Positions 4,716 through 11,122 of a stretch of DNA of 11,122 nucleotides are shown piece after piece. The translations under genes were made by a program, and so were the position numbers. The notes below the pieces were generated by a model. It searched no databases and was not told where the DNA came from. It was given only the letters and a program-made list of their open reading frames with translations. Source of the DNA: Lysobacterales bacterium (lineage in GTDB: Bacteria > Pseudomonadota > Gammaproteobacteria > Xanthomonadales > SZUA-36). The stretch is taken from NCBI GenBank assembly GCA_009692275.1, contig SHZL01000063.1:1-11122 (forward strand). The letters are read 5' to 3'. The first letter of the stretch is position 1; every line of letters begins with the position of its first letter.

Positions 4716-6230
4716 TCACTTATCGCCGGAATGCTGCGCATGCCACAGGCGCTCCAACCCGGTCTCCTGACCCCAAATTTCCAGCTGGTCCAGGATGAGT
4801 TGAGCGCGGCTGTCACCGCCATACAAAACCCGGTATTCAGCCAATGTGGCTGTGTATGCGCCAAAGCTGAATTGTTCCGGATCAGCCGGGTTAACCAGGC
4901 GCCTGATCCGATCCTGGTCCCAGGCTTCGCGCTCTGGTGCACTCAAGGTCTCGGGGAAGTTGCGCGCCCGGTAGCGAAACACCATCAGTGGCAGGCGTTC
5001 GTCCTTGAAACTCCAGATGTGCCTGGACAGTTCCCCCGCGGGTACGTCAAGGACCTTGCGCATCAGGAACTTATCACTCGGTGAGAAGAAGCCGCCGGAG
5101 TAAAGCATCTGGTCCGCATCTGCATGCGCGGAACCGCCTTCATCATCAAACGAGCGGGAAAACACTTCGATGACCTTGGGCCGGATCAGCGGCATGGCCT
5201 GCAACAGCAGGCGGGCATTCTGCTGACAGCGCTCGACGTCGAGTTGTATTCGAGCGGTGTCCACTTCGTGTAACGTGGCAGCCGGCGCAATCATGGGCAG
5301 GTGGTTGCTGTGAATCACCTTGAGCGGTAAACGCGTAACCCCCTCCGGCAGGTCGGCAGCCGGTGTGAAAACCAGGTCGGCAATGACGTCTGCCGGTTCT
5401 TCAATCAAAGGGCCCGGATCTGCCATCAGGTCAAAGGCAACCACGGATTTGGGCCGGTTTGGCAACACTGCCAGGGGCAGTTCCAGCGTGGTGCATCCGC
5501 GCAGTGCAGGAATTCGGGAAGAGGTGTGCACCACGGGTTTGCCAACAACGGGGTCCAGCAATGCCATGGCGGTTTTTTGGTCGCGCAAACCCAAAGCCCA
5601 GTCGTACAGGCGGGGCTGGGCCTGTTTCAACAAGCGGGCGAGGGCAATGGTGGCGCGTACATCGGCCAGGGCCTCGTGCGCGCCTGAATGCTCGATGCCA
5701 TTTTCTTTCGTGAGATCTTCAAGCTTGAAGCTGGGCGTGGAAGCCTGCGCCGCCGAACCTGCTGTCGGCACTCGCAGTGGCCATGCTACGCCCTGGGGTC
5801 GCAGGGCGTAGCACATGCGCGCGAGATCAATCAGATCCCACCGCGAGTTGCCGTGCTGGTATTCGCGCTCATACGGATCGCGCAGGTTGCGGTAGAGCAA
5901 ATTACGCGTGAATACATCATCGAAGCGAATGCTGTTGTAGCCGGCTGAGCAGGTGCCGGCTTGCATCATTTCCTCGAGGATGCGAGCGGCGAACCCGGCT
6001 TCAGGCAAACCCTGCTGGCGTGCGGCCTGCGGCGTTATCCCCGTGATCAGGCAAGCTGCCGGGTGAGGCAGTACATCGTCGGCCGGTGCACAAAAAAAAC
6101 TCAATTCCTCGCCAACGGGATTGAGGTCTGCGTCGGTCCGGATGGCGGCAAATTGGGCTGGCCGGTCATAGTTTGGCCGGGTGCCAAAGGTTTCGTAATC
6201 GTGCCAGAGAAACGTGTCAGGATATTTCAT
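4716..6230 (-). CDS. sbcB: Exodeoxyribonuclease I
   Basis: Exonuclease I degrades single-stranded DNA 3' to 5' and takes part in mismatch repair and recombination. The 504-residue protein aligns along its length with E. coli SbcB (475 aa). The N-terminal DEDDh nuclease fold keeps all catalytic residues: D11 and E13 in HDYETFG, D104 in NSIRFDD, H185 in GIEHSGAH, and D190. Further matches are DRPAQFAAIRTD, LITGITPQ, NSRWDLIDLARMCYALRP, and FRYRARNFPETLSAPE in the C-terminal SH3-like/helical part. Two regions are longer than in E. coli: about residues 152-166 (rich in Ala, Ser, Thr and Pro) and an acidic DDEGGSAHADAD loop. ATG 6230 is chosen by alignment; its ribosome binding site is weak. It lies 65 bp after the kinase gene and 31 bp before the CoA-hydrolase gene, suggesting one operon. 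Confidence 0.95.
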   Translation of the reverse strand: MKYPDTFLWHDYETFGTRPNYDRPAQFAAIRTDADLNPVGEELSFFCAPADDVLPHPAACLITGITPQAARQQGLPEAGFAARILEEMMQAGTCSAGYNSIRFDDVFTRNLLYRNLRDPYEREYQHGNSRWDLIDLARMCYALRPQGVAWPLRVPTAGSAAQASTPSFKLEDLTKENGIEHSGAHEALADVRATIALARLLKQAQPRLYDWALGLRDQKTAMALLDPVVGKPVVHTSSRIPALRGCTTLELPLAVLPNRPKSVVAFDLMADPGPLIEEPADVIADLVFTPAADLPEGVTRLPLKVIHSNHLPMIAPAATLHEVDTARIQLDVERCQQNARLLLQAMPLIRPKVIEVFSRSFDDEGGSAHADADQMLYSGGFFSPSDKFLMRKVLDVPAGELSRHIWSFKDERLPLMVFRYRARNFPETLSAPEREAWDQDRIRRLVNPADPEQFSFGAYTATLAEYRVLYGGDSRAQLILDQLEIWGQETGLERLWHAQHSGDK

Positions 6231-6295
6231 GTCATGCCCGGTTCAGCCTTGCCTCATAGTGCCCGAGGATAATGCGGGAGTACAGGCACCTCGCC

Positions 6296-7207
6296 TTAAG
6301 TGGCTCCAGAGGGCATGCCATAGTGCAGGCCAGTGTGCAGGTCAGTGTGCAGGCAGTGTGAGCTATCCGTCTCCAGGCGGCAGTCTGCCCAGTGCCGGGA
6401 TGTTGCCTGCATGTGGCGGATGATGCGCTCGAATGTCGCCAGGAATCTGCGGGTTTCTTCCCTGCTGGCCAGCAGCGGTCGGGGCAGTTCCTGTTCTTGC
6501 TGCCAGCGCCAGTCAATAACGCAATCCCAGTCCGGCACCGAAAGATACCAGAACTGCCCGACGCGCTGCCTCAGGCTGGAATAGTAAAGCGCCAGGCAGC
6601 GATTTACGTATTGGCGCCAGGTCGTAAGCGGATCCTCATCGCTCTCTAGTTCGTTCACGGCCTCCTCCAGTTCCGGTCCGGCCTGCGCGGGAGCGCCTAT
6701 GCACCACCCTTCAACGATGAGGTAGTCCGGCCCGGCCTCGACCGGGCGCCAGCGGGAACGTGGTTCTACATCATCGACGGACTTGTTGAAAACCGGTAGC
6801 AGCAGCCCGTGGATTTGGCCGGTTCGCAGGCAATCAAAGTCGTGCAGCAGCGCATCCCAGTCGTGCGTTCCCGGAACACCCCGCGTTTGCAACAGGGGAT
6901 GCAGGTCTTGCGCCAGCTGCATCCTCTGGCTGTGGCTGAAATAGTAATCATCCAGGGACAGGACCGTGGTCGTTTTGCCCGATGCGGTCAGAAGGTGGGC
7001 CAGCAGCCTCGCCAGCGTGGATTTTCCGCTGCCCGGTGGACCTGCAATGGCCAGCGTGGTGGCGTCGCTTTTGGCAAGTTCTGTCAGCAATGCCGGCGTG
7101 AGTTGCGCCAGCGCATCCCGGGCCGGTTTACTCATGTAACTGTGTGCCTTCAGCCACTGCGCAGCTGACGCGCGGGTTCTGGATACTTGGCCTGTCAGTG
7201 AGGACAT
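6296..7207 (-). CDS. P-loop kinase, glycerate 3-kinase / YggC-like family
   Basis: A 303-residue P-loop kinase resembling plant D-glycerate 3-kinase, yeast Tda10 and E. coli YggC. Key segments in order: Walker A GPPGSGKST (56-64), LSLDDYYF (83-90), which matches the SxDDFY motif of the family, RGVPGTHDWD (109-118), FNKSVDD (140-146), and VEGWCIG (165-171), followed by the region with a conserved N and Y (DPLTTWRQYVN). These support phosphotransfer from ATP to a small molecule. Glycerate is the best family guess; the substrate is not proven. The C-terminus ends in a histidine-rich LHTD-LHTG-LHYG repeat encoded by a 12-bp DNA repeat. ATG 7207 lacks a good ribosome binding site; ATG at 7135 (MSKPARD) is an alternative. 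It is divergent from tesB and probably the first gene of the kinase-sbcB-CoA hydrolase unit. Confidence 0.8.
   Translation of the reverse strand: MSSLTGQVSRTRASAAQWLKAHSYMSKPARDALAQLTPALLTELAKSDATTLAIAGPPGSGKSTLARLLAHLLTASGKTTTVLSLDDYYFSHSQRMQLAQDLHPLLQTRGVPGTHDWDALLHDFDCLRTGQIHGLLLPVFNKSVDDVEPRSRWRPVEAGPDYLIVEGWCIGAPAQAGPELEEAVNELESDEDPLTTWRQYVNRCLALYYSSLRQRVGQFWYLSVPDWDCVIDWRWQQEQELPRPLLASREETRRFLATFERIIRHMQATSRHWADCRLETDSSHCLHTDLHTGLHYGMPSGAT
6319..6354 (-). repeat. Three 12-bp repeats at the 3' end of the kinase gene
   Basis: Units at 6319-6330, 6331-6342 and 6343-6354 share the plus-strand core CAGTGTGCAGG (first unit diverged), and a partial fourth copy follows. The period of 12 keeps the frame, so it adds whole four-residue LHTx units to the kinase C-terminus. 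It looks like a local slippage expansion. Confidence 0.75.
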
Positions 7208-7259
7208 GACAACATGGTACTCAATCAGCCAACCAAATTCGCAACAGGGACCAGAATTG

Positions 7260-8150
7260 ATGAATGAGACCCGGGATCCATTCGAGGAATTGCTGCAATT
7301 GATTCACCTCGAGCCGCTTGAAGTAAACCTGTTTCGCGGGCAGAGCAGGGACATTGGCACCTCGAGGGTTTATGGCGGCCAGGTATTGTGCCAGGCTGCG
7401 CTGGCTGCGAGTGAAACGGTCGAGGACAGGCTGATTCATTCCTTGCATGCCTATTTCCTTCGCGCCGGCGATCACAACGCACCTATCGTGTATAACGTCG
7501 ACCGCAGCCGCGATGGCAATAGCTTCAGCGCCCGGCGAGTGGTGGCCATTCAGCACGGATGGCCGATTTTTACCATGTCGGCATCGTTCCAGGTGGCAGA
7601 AGAAGGCCTGGAGCACCAGTTTCCCGCCCCCGCTGTGCCCGCTCCGGAGGAAATCGAAGCAATCAACCCGTTGCCGGAAGAAGCAATGGCCCATCTTCCT
7701 GAAGAGATGCAACGCTGGATCAATCGCTTCGGGCCATTTGAGTTTCGCCAGGCCAGTGGTAGTGACCCGGTCAACCCTGTGCCCCAGCCGCCATTCCAGA
7801 ATCTCTGGTTCCGGCTGAATGGCAAACTGCCGGATAATCCAGTCTTACACCGGGCTTTGCTGGCCTACGTATCTGATTTTCAGTTGATGGGAACCGCAAC
7901 CCTGCCGCATGGTCTGTCGTGGATGAAGACCAACCTGACGATGGCCAGTCTTGATCACGTGATGTGGTTTCATCGTGACTTCAAGTTTGATGATTGGTTG
8001 CTTTATGCCTGTGACAGCCCCAGCACCAGCGGTGGTCGAGGTCTTTCACGTGGCATGATTTACGACCGCGCGGGGAGGCTGATAGCCAGTACGGCGCAGG
8101 AAGGCGTGGTGCGGATGCGCCGGGATAAACCGGCTCAGGGTAGCGCGTGA
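7260..8150 (+). CDS. tesB: Acyl-CoA thioesterase II
   Basis: TesB hydrolyses acyl-CoA to free fatty acid and CoA in the cytoplasm. The 296-residue protein is a double hot-dog thioesterase aligning with E. coli TesB (286 aa): LFRGQSRDIG (24-33), VYGGQVLCQAALAA, HSLHAYFLRAGD, RDGNSFSARRVVAIQ, and the C-terminal half with YVSDFQL, LDHVMWFHRDF and STAQEGVVR. The catalytic residues fall at D206 and Q280; the position of E. coli T228 is Ser (S230), a conservative change. ATG 7260 is chosen because AGGGA (7246-7250) lies 9 nt upstream and the protein then begins where E. coli TesB begins. An in-frame ATG at 7206 overlaps the kinase start codon head to head but would add 18 unrelated residues. The intergenic region shared with the divergent kinase is only 52 bp. 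Confidence 0.95.
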   Translation: MNETRDPFEELLQLIHLEPLEVNLFRGQSRDIGTSRVYGGQVLCQAALAASETVEDRLIHSLHAYFLRAGDHNAPIVYNVDRSRDGNSFSARRVVAIQHGWPIFTMSASFQVAEEGLEHQFPAPAVPAPEEIEAINPLPEEAMAHLPEEMQRWINRFGPFEFRQASGSDPVNPVPQPPFQNLWFRLNGKLPDNPVLHRALLAYVSDFQLMGTATLPHGLSWMKTNLTMASLDHVMWFHRDFKFDDWLLYACDSPSTSGGRGLSRGMIYDRAGRLIASTAQEGVVRMRRDKPAQGSA

Positions 8151-8179
8151 CCAACTGACTGCGCCGTGTGGAGGTTCTA

Positions 8180-8206
8180 ATGCACGCACTACCCGATTCG
8201 GTTTAA
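8180..8206 (+). other. Eight-codon mini-ORF with good ribosome binding site
   Basis: A GGAGG (8170-8174) precedes an ATG by 5 nt and opens a frame MHALPDSV followed by TAA. It lies in the tesB-to-transglycosylase gap, 48 bp before the transglycosylase ATG. It may be a translated leader or simply a chance frame. Confidence 0.25.
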
Positions 8207-8254
8207 GATAAGCCCATCGGAATTGAAATGGTCCGAAAAACAGGAGGTTCTTCA

Positions 8255-8881
8255 ATGCAAAGGAAAGCGTTGTTGACAAAATACACCAGCAAATTTCTGG
8301 TCTTGTTGCTGTGCGGGATGGCATCGGCTCAGGCCCAGGTCTACAAGTTTGTTGACGAAAATGGTGTGCTCAATTACACCAATATCGCCCCGCCCGGGAA
8401 TTACGATTACCAGACCCTGCGTTTTCCTTGCTACGCAGCCGATCCCAAATGCCGTGGTGTGAAGTGGGATAAGGTCGCTCTCAATACCAGCGCATACAAT
8501 GCAGAGATCAGCGCAGCAGCCAGGTTGAACTCGGTTGACGTGTCACTGATCCGCGCCATTATTCATGCCGAATCGGCTTACCAGCCCGATGCTGTTTCCC
8601 CCAAGGGCGCCCAGGGCCTGATGCAACTAATGCCAGTCACACAAGATTTTCTGCACGTACCTGACGCCTTTGACCCAGCAGGAAATATTGAAGGTGGCAC
8701 ACGCTACCTGGCAGGTTTGCTGGACGAATTCGATGGCGACATCAAACTCGCCACAGCTGCCTATAACGCCGGCCCTGGGGCTGTGGAAAAATACGGCGGG
8801 GTGCCGCCTTTTGATGAAACCAGGGAATACGTGCGGCGCGTGGAAATACTGCATCGGAGATATAGTGAGGCCTTGAACTGA
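8255..8881 (+). CDS. Secreted lytic transglycosylase with N-terminal DUF4124 domain
   Basis: A 208-residue envelope protein. Residues 1-27 form a signal peptide with a basic start (MQRKALLTKYTSK), a hydrophobic core and an ASAQA cleavage site. A short DUF4124 domain follows, with VYKFVDENGVLNYTN (29-43). The C-terminal half is an SLT family 1 lysozyme-like domain that cleaves the glycan strands of peptidoglycan: catalytic E106 in IIHAESAYQPDAVSPKGAQ, GLMQLMP (121-127), GGTRYLAGLLDEF, and AAYNAGPGAVEKYGG. This two-part layout is common in proteobacterial transglycosylases. ATG 8255 is chosen for its AGGAGG (8242-8247) 7 nt upstream and because it gives a standard signal peptide; an in-frame ATG at 8228 would place nine residues before it. 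It follows tesB by 104 bp and is convergent with dnaE. Confidence 0.92.
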   Translation: MQRKALLTKYTSKFLVLLLCGMASAQAQVYKFVDENGVLNYTNIAPPGNYDYQTLRFPCYAADPKCRGVKWDKVALNTSAYNAEISAAARLNSVDVSLIRAIIHAESAYQPDAVSPKGAQGLMQLMPVTQDFLHVPDAFDPAGNIEGGTRYLAGLLDEFDGDIKLATAAYNAGPGAVEKYGGVPPFDETREYVRRVEILHRRYSEALN

Positions 8882-8932
8882 AACCCGGTTGATGCGCCAG
8901 GACTGCCGCTGGTTGCCTGCAGTGCAGGTTAT

Positions 8933-11122
8933 TCAGTAAATCAAGCGCGCGTCGCTTACCACGTCCAACCCGGAAAGAGCAGCTAACAATTCTTCACAGG
9001 GGTTCAGGTTCCAATCCGCGCCCAATTCCAGCCTGGTCCGCGCCCGGTTGTTGCTGTAGTCGATGAATACCATGGCCCGGCCGTTGCGGTAGGGCAGAAA
9101 TGCTGCCGCCAGGGCGTCGCAGGCGCTGCTGTCGCAGCTGCGCAGCGAGATCTGCACACCGCGTGCAAACTCTGACCTCGCCCCCGCCAGGGAGCGGATT
9201 TTCTGCGCTGTCATGCGATAGCCGCCGGAAAAGCTATCTGCGCTGACCGTGCCATCCACGACCACGATTTCATCCTTGATCAGCAGCTCAGAGTATAAAG
9301 CCCAGGTCTCGTCGTACACGGCGACTTCGATCTGGCTGGTCATGTCTTCAATGGCCACGAAGCTGCCCCGGTTGCCGCCACGTCGCCGGATGGAACGGAC
9401 CAATCCCGCCAGCGTCATTGGCACTCCGCCCCGGCGATGGTTCTGGGTTTCCGCCGGGACCCTTGGGCCGACTTCGCCCAGGCGACAGGTGGTGAAGCGG
9501 GCAAGCTCCTGGCCATGGATCTGGGTGGGGTGACCCGTCAGGTAAAGCCCCAGGGCCTCACGCTCCCCCTGTAAACTTTGCAGCGCGGTCCAGGGTGGGA
9601 TCACCATGTGCTCCCGCGGCGTCGTTGCAGGAGTGTCTTCCATGTGGTCAAACATATCGGCCTGGCCAGCGGCACGGTTTTTTTGCAAATGCTCGGAAGC
9701 GAGCAACGCATCGCCTAATTCAGACATCATGCGCGCCCGGTTGCCAGCCGGGTCGAGCGTGTCCAGTGCCCCTGCGCGGATGCTCACGTCGATGGCCCTG
9801 CGGTTGATTTTCTGCAGGTCCATGCGATTGCAAAAGTCCGCCAGGTCCAGAAAGGGTCCATGGCTATTGCGCTCATGTTCGATGAGTTCTATTGCCGAGT
9901 GTCCCAGGCCCTTTATTGCACCCAGCCCGTAACGGATGGTGCTTTTGTCCTTCGCACTGAACATGTAACTGGAAAGATTGATGTCCGGGGGCAATATCTT
10001 GAGCCCCAGGTCTCTGCATTCGCGGATGAAATCATCCAGTTTATCGGTGTTATCCATGTCAGCAGAAAGTACTGCTGCCATGAAGGCTGCCTGGTGGTGT
10101 GTTTTCAGCCACGCCGTCTGGTAAGCGAGCAGGGCATAGGCAGCCGAGTGGGACTTGTTGAAACCGTAACCGGCAAACTTTTCCATCTGGTCAAAAATGA
10201 TGTTGGCGCGGTTTTCATCTACTTCCCTTGCTACCGCTCCCGTGACGAAGACAAACCGCTGCTGGGCCATTTCATCCTTGTCTTTCTTGCCCATGGCGCG
10301 GCGCAGGATGTCAGCAGAACCCAATGAGTAACCCGCCAGATCCTGAGCGATCTGCATCACCTGCTCCTGGTAGAGAATCACGCCGTAGGTGGTCTTGAGT
10401 ATCGGTTCAAGTTTAGGGTGGGGATAAACTACCCGCGAGCGCCCGTGTTTACGGTCGATGTAATCACCCACCATGCCGGATTCGAGCGGGCCGGGCCGAA
10501 ACAGGGCTACCAGGGCAACGATTTCTGCAAAACTGTCCGGTACCAGCCGCCGGATCAGGTCCTTCATCCCGCGCGATTCAAGTTGGAACACTGCAGTGGT
10601 TTTGCACGACTGCAACAAGGCAAAGGTCGCGGCATCGTCCGCCGGTAACTTGTCCAGTTCCACCAGGTCTTCGCCCCGGGCATGAAGCTCCCGGTTGATG
10701 GTCTTCAGGGTCCAGTCGATGATGGTCAGGGTACGCAGGCCCAGAAAGTCAAACTTGACCAGGCCGATTTTCTCGACATCATCCTTGTCAAACTGGGTGA
10801 CGCTGCCGCCGCCTCCGGGTTCGCAAAACAGGGCAGTAAAATCGGTCAGCTTTGAAGGCGCGATCACGACTCCACCAGCATGCTTTCCGGCATTTCGCAC
10901 CAGGCCTTCCAGCGACCTGGCAAGATCCAGCACGCCGCGCGTGTCTTCCTCTTCCTCGTAGCGCTTCTGCAGGCCTGGCTCTTCCCGCAGCGCTTGTTCC
11001 AGTGTAATACCCAGCGTCAGGGGGATCAGCTTGGCTATGCTGTCCACGAAGCCATAACCATGTCCGAGGACGCGCCCGCAATCGCGCACCACCGCCTTGG
11101 CTGCCATGGAGCCATAGGTGAT
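8933..11122 (-). CDS. dnaE: DNA polymerase III subunit alpha, C-terminal part (5' end outside window)
   Basis: The catalytic subunit of the replicative polymerase. The fragment is 729 residues; compared with E. coli (1160 aa), about 430 N-terminal residues, including the PHP domain and the first catalytic aspartates, lie beyond the right edge. It enters at ITYGSMAAKAVVRD and contains the third catalytic Asp at fragment residue 125 (VKFDFLGLRTLTII), FQLESRGMKDL, LFRPGPLESGMV, ILYQEQVMQIAQ, the FAGYGFNKSHSAAYALLAYQT segment, a helix-hairpin-helix near 400-410 (YGLGAIKGLG), the beta-clamp binding motif QADMF (487-491), an OB-fold (about 570-645), and the C-terminal tau-binding region. No intein or frameshift is visible. 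The gene is convergent with the transglycosylase (51 bp between stops), so accA, often found just after dnaE in gammaproteobacteria, is not adjacent. Confidence 0.97.
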   Translation of the reverse strand: MTYGSMAAKAVVRDCGRVLGHGYGFVDSIAKLIPLTLGITLEQALREEPGLQKRYEEEEDTRGVLDLARSLEGLVRNAGKHAGGVVIAPSKLTDFTALFCEPGGGGSVTQFDKDDVEKIGLVKFDFLGLRTLTIIDWTLKTINRELHARGEDLVELDKLPADDAATFALLQSCKTTAVFQLESRGMKDLIRRLVPDSFAEIVALVALFRPGPLESGMVGDYIDRKHGRSRVVYPHPKLEPILKTTYGVILYQEQVMQIAQDLAGYSLGSADILRRAMGKKDKDEMAQQRFVFVTGAVAREVDENRANIIFDQMEKFAGYGFNKSHSAAYALLAYQTAWLKTHHQAAFMAAVLSADMDNTDKLDDFIRECRDLGLKILPPDINLSSYMFSAKDKSTIRYGLGAIKGLGHSAIELIEHERNSHGPFLDLADFCNRMDLQKINRRAIDVSIRAGALDTLDPAGNRARMMSELGDALLASEHLQKNRAAGQADMFDHMEDTPATTPREHMVIPPWTALQSLQGEREALGLYLTGHPTQIHGQELARFTTCRLGEVGPRVPAETQNHRRGGVPMTLAGLVRSIRRRGGNRGSFVAIEDMTSQIEVAVYDETWALYSELLIKDEIVVVDGTVSADSFSGGYRMTAQKIRSLAGARSEFARGVQISLRSCDSSACDALAAAFLPYRNGRAMVFIDYSNNRARTRLELGADWNLNPCEELLAALSGLDVVSDARLIY

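Noticed and set aside
5320..5811. 163-codon plus-strand frame
   Set aside because: Antisense to sbcB, whose catalytic motifs are intact; the translation is Arg/Ser/Gly-rich as expected of a shadow frame.
7206..7259. N-terminal extension of TesB from ATG 7206
   Set aside because: It has no ribosome binding site, overlaps the kinase start codon, and adds residues absent from E. coli TesB; ATG 7260 has a good site.
8916..8928. CCTGCA-G-TGCAGG palindrome as terminator of dnaE and the transglycosylase gene
   Set aside because: The one-base centre leaves no room for a proper loop, the stem is short and no T-tract follows.

Overview
The window looks like the chromosome of a GC-rich gammaproteobacterium. 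The encoded DnaX, YbaB, RecR, exonuclease I, TesB and DnaE proteins all align by eye with their Escherichia coli counterparts over long stretches, and the dnaX-ybaB-recR order is the usual gammaproteobacterial one. The genus cannot be read from the window. I saw no rRNA, tRNA, CRISPR array, insertion sequence or prophage.

Layout, left to right. (1) Positions 3-1312, plus strand: the end of dnaX, then ybaB/ebfC and recR in one compact operon. (2) 1313-1446: a convergent gap holding five 15-bp tandem repeats that run into a perfect 16-bp hairpin. (3) 1447-1728, minus strand: a small exported helix-hairpin-helix (ComEA-family) protein. (4) 1953-2183, plus strand: a 76-residue protein of unknown function with a very strong ribosome binding site. 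(5) 2184-2476: a convergent gap with no gene but with three consensus DnaA boxes, two of them in a perfect palindrome, around an 81% AT stretch; this is the most unusual part of the window. (6) 2477-7207, minus strand: a probable three-gene operon, read right to left, of a P-loop kinase of the glycerate kinase type, sbcB (exonuclease I) and a large acetyl-CoA hydrolase/transferase-family protein. (7) 7260-8881, plus strand: tesB (acyl-CoA thioesterase II), then a secreted DUF4124-lytic transglycosylase. (8) 8933 to the right edge, minus strand: the C-terminal two thirds of dnaE.

Functionally the window is rich in DNA replication and repair: clamp loader (dnaX), polymerase alpha (dnaE), recombination mediator (recR), 3'-5' ssDNA exonuclease (sbcB), nucleoid-associated protein (ybaB), a ComEA-like DNA-binding protein and a DnaA-box cluster. 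Acyl-CoA metabolism (tesB and the CoA hydrolase) and cell-wall turnover make up the rest. Most genes are ordinary housekeeping genes. The open questions are the DnaA-box region, the 15-bp repeats, the repeats at the CoA-hydrolase start and the unknown small protein.
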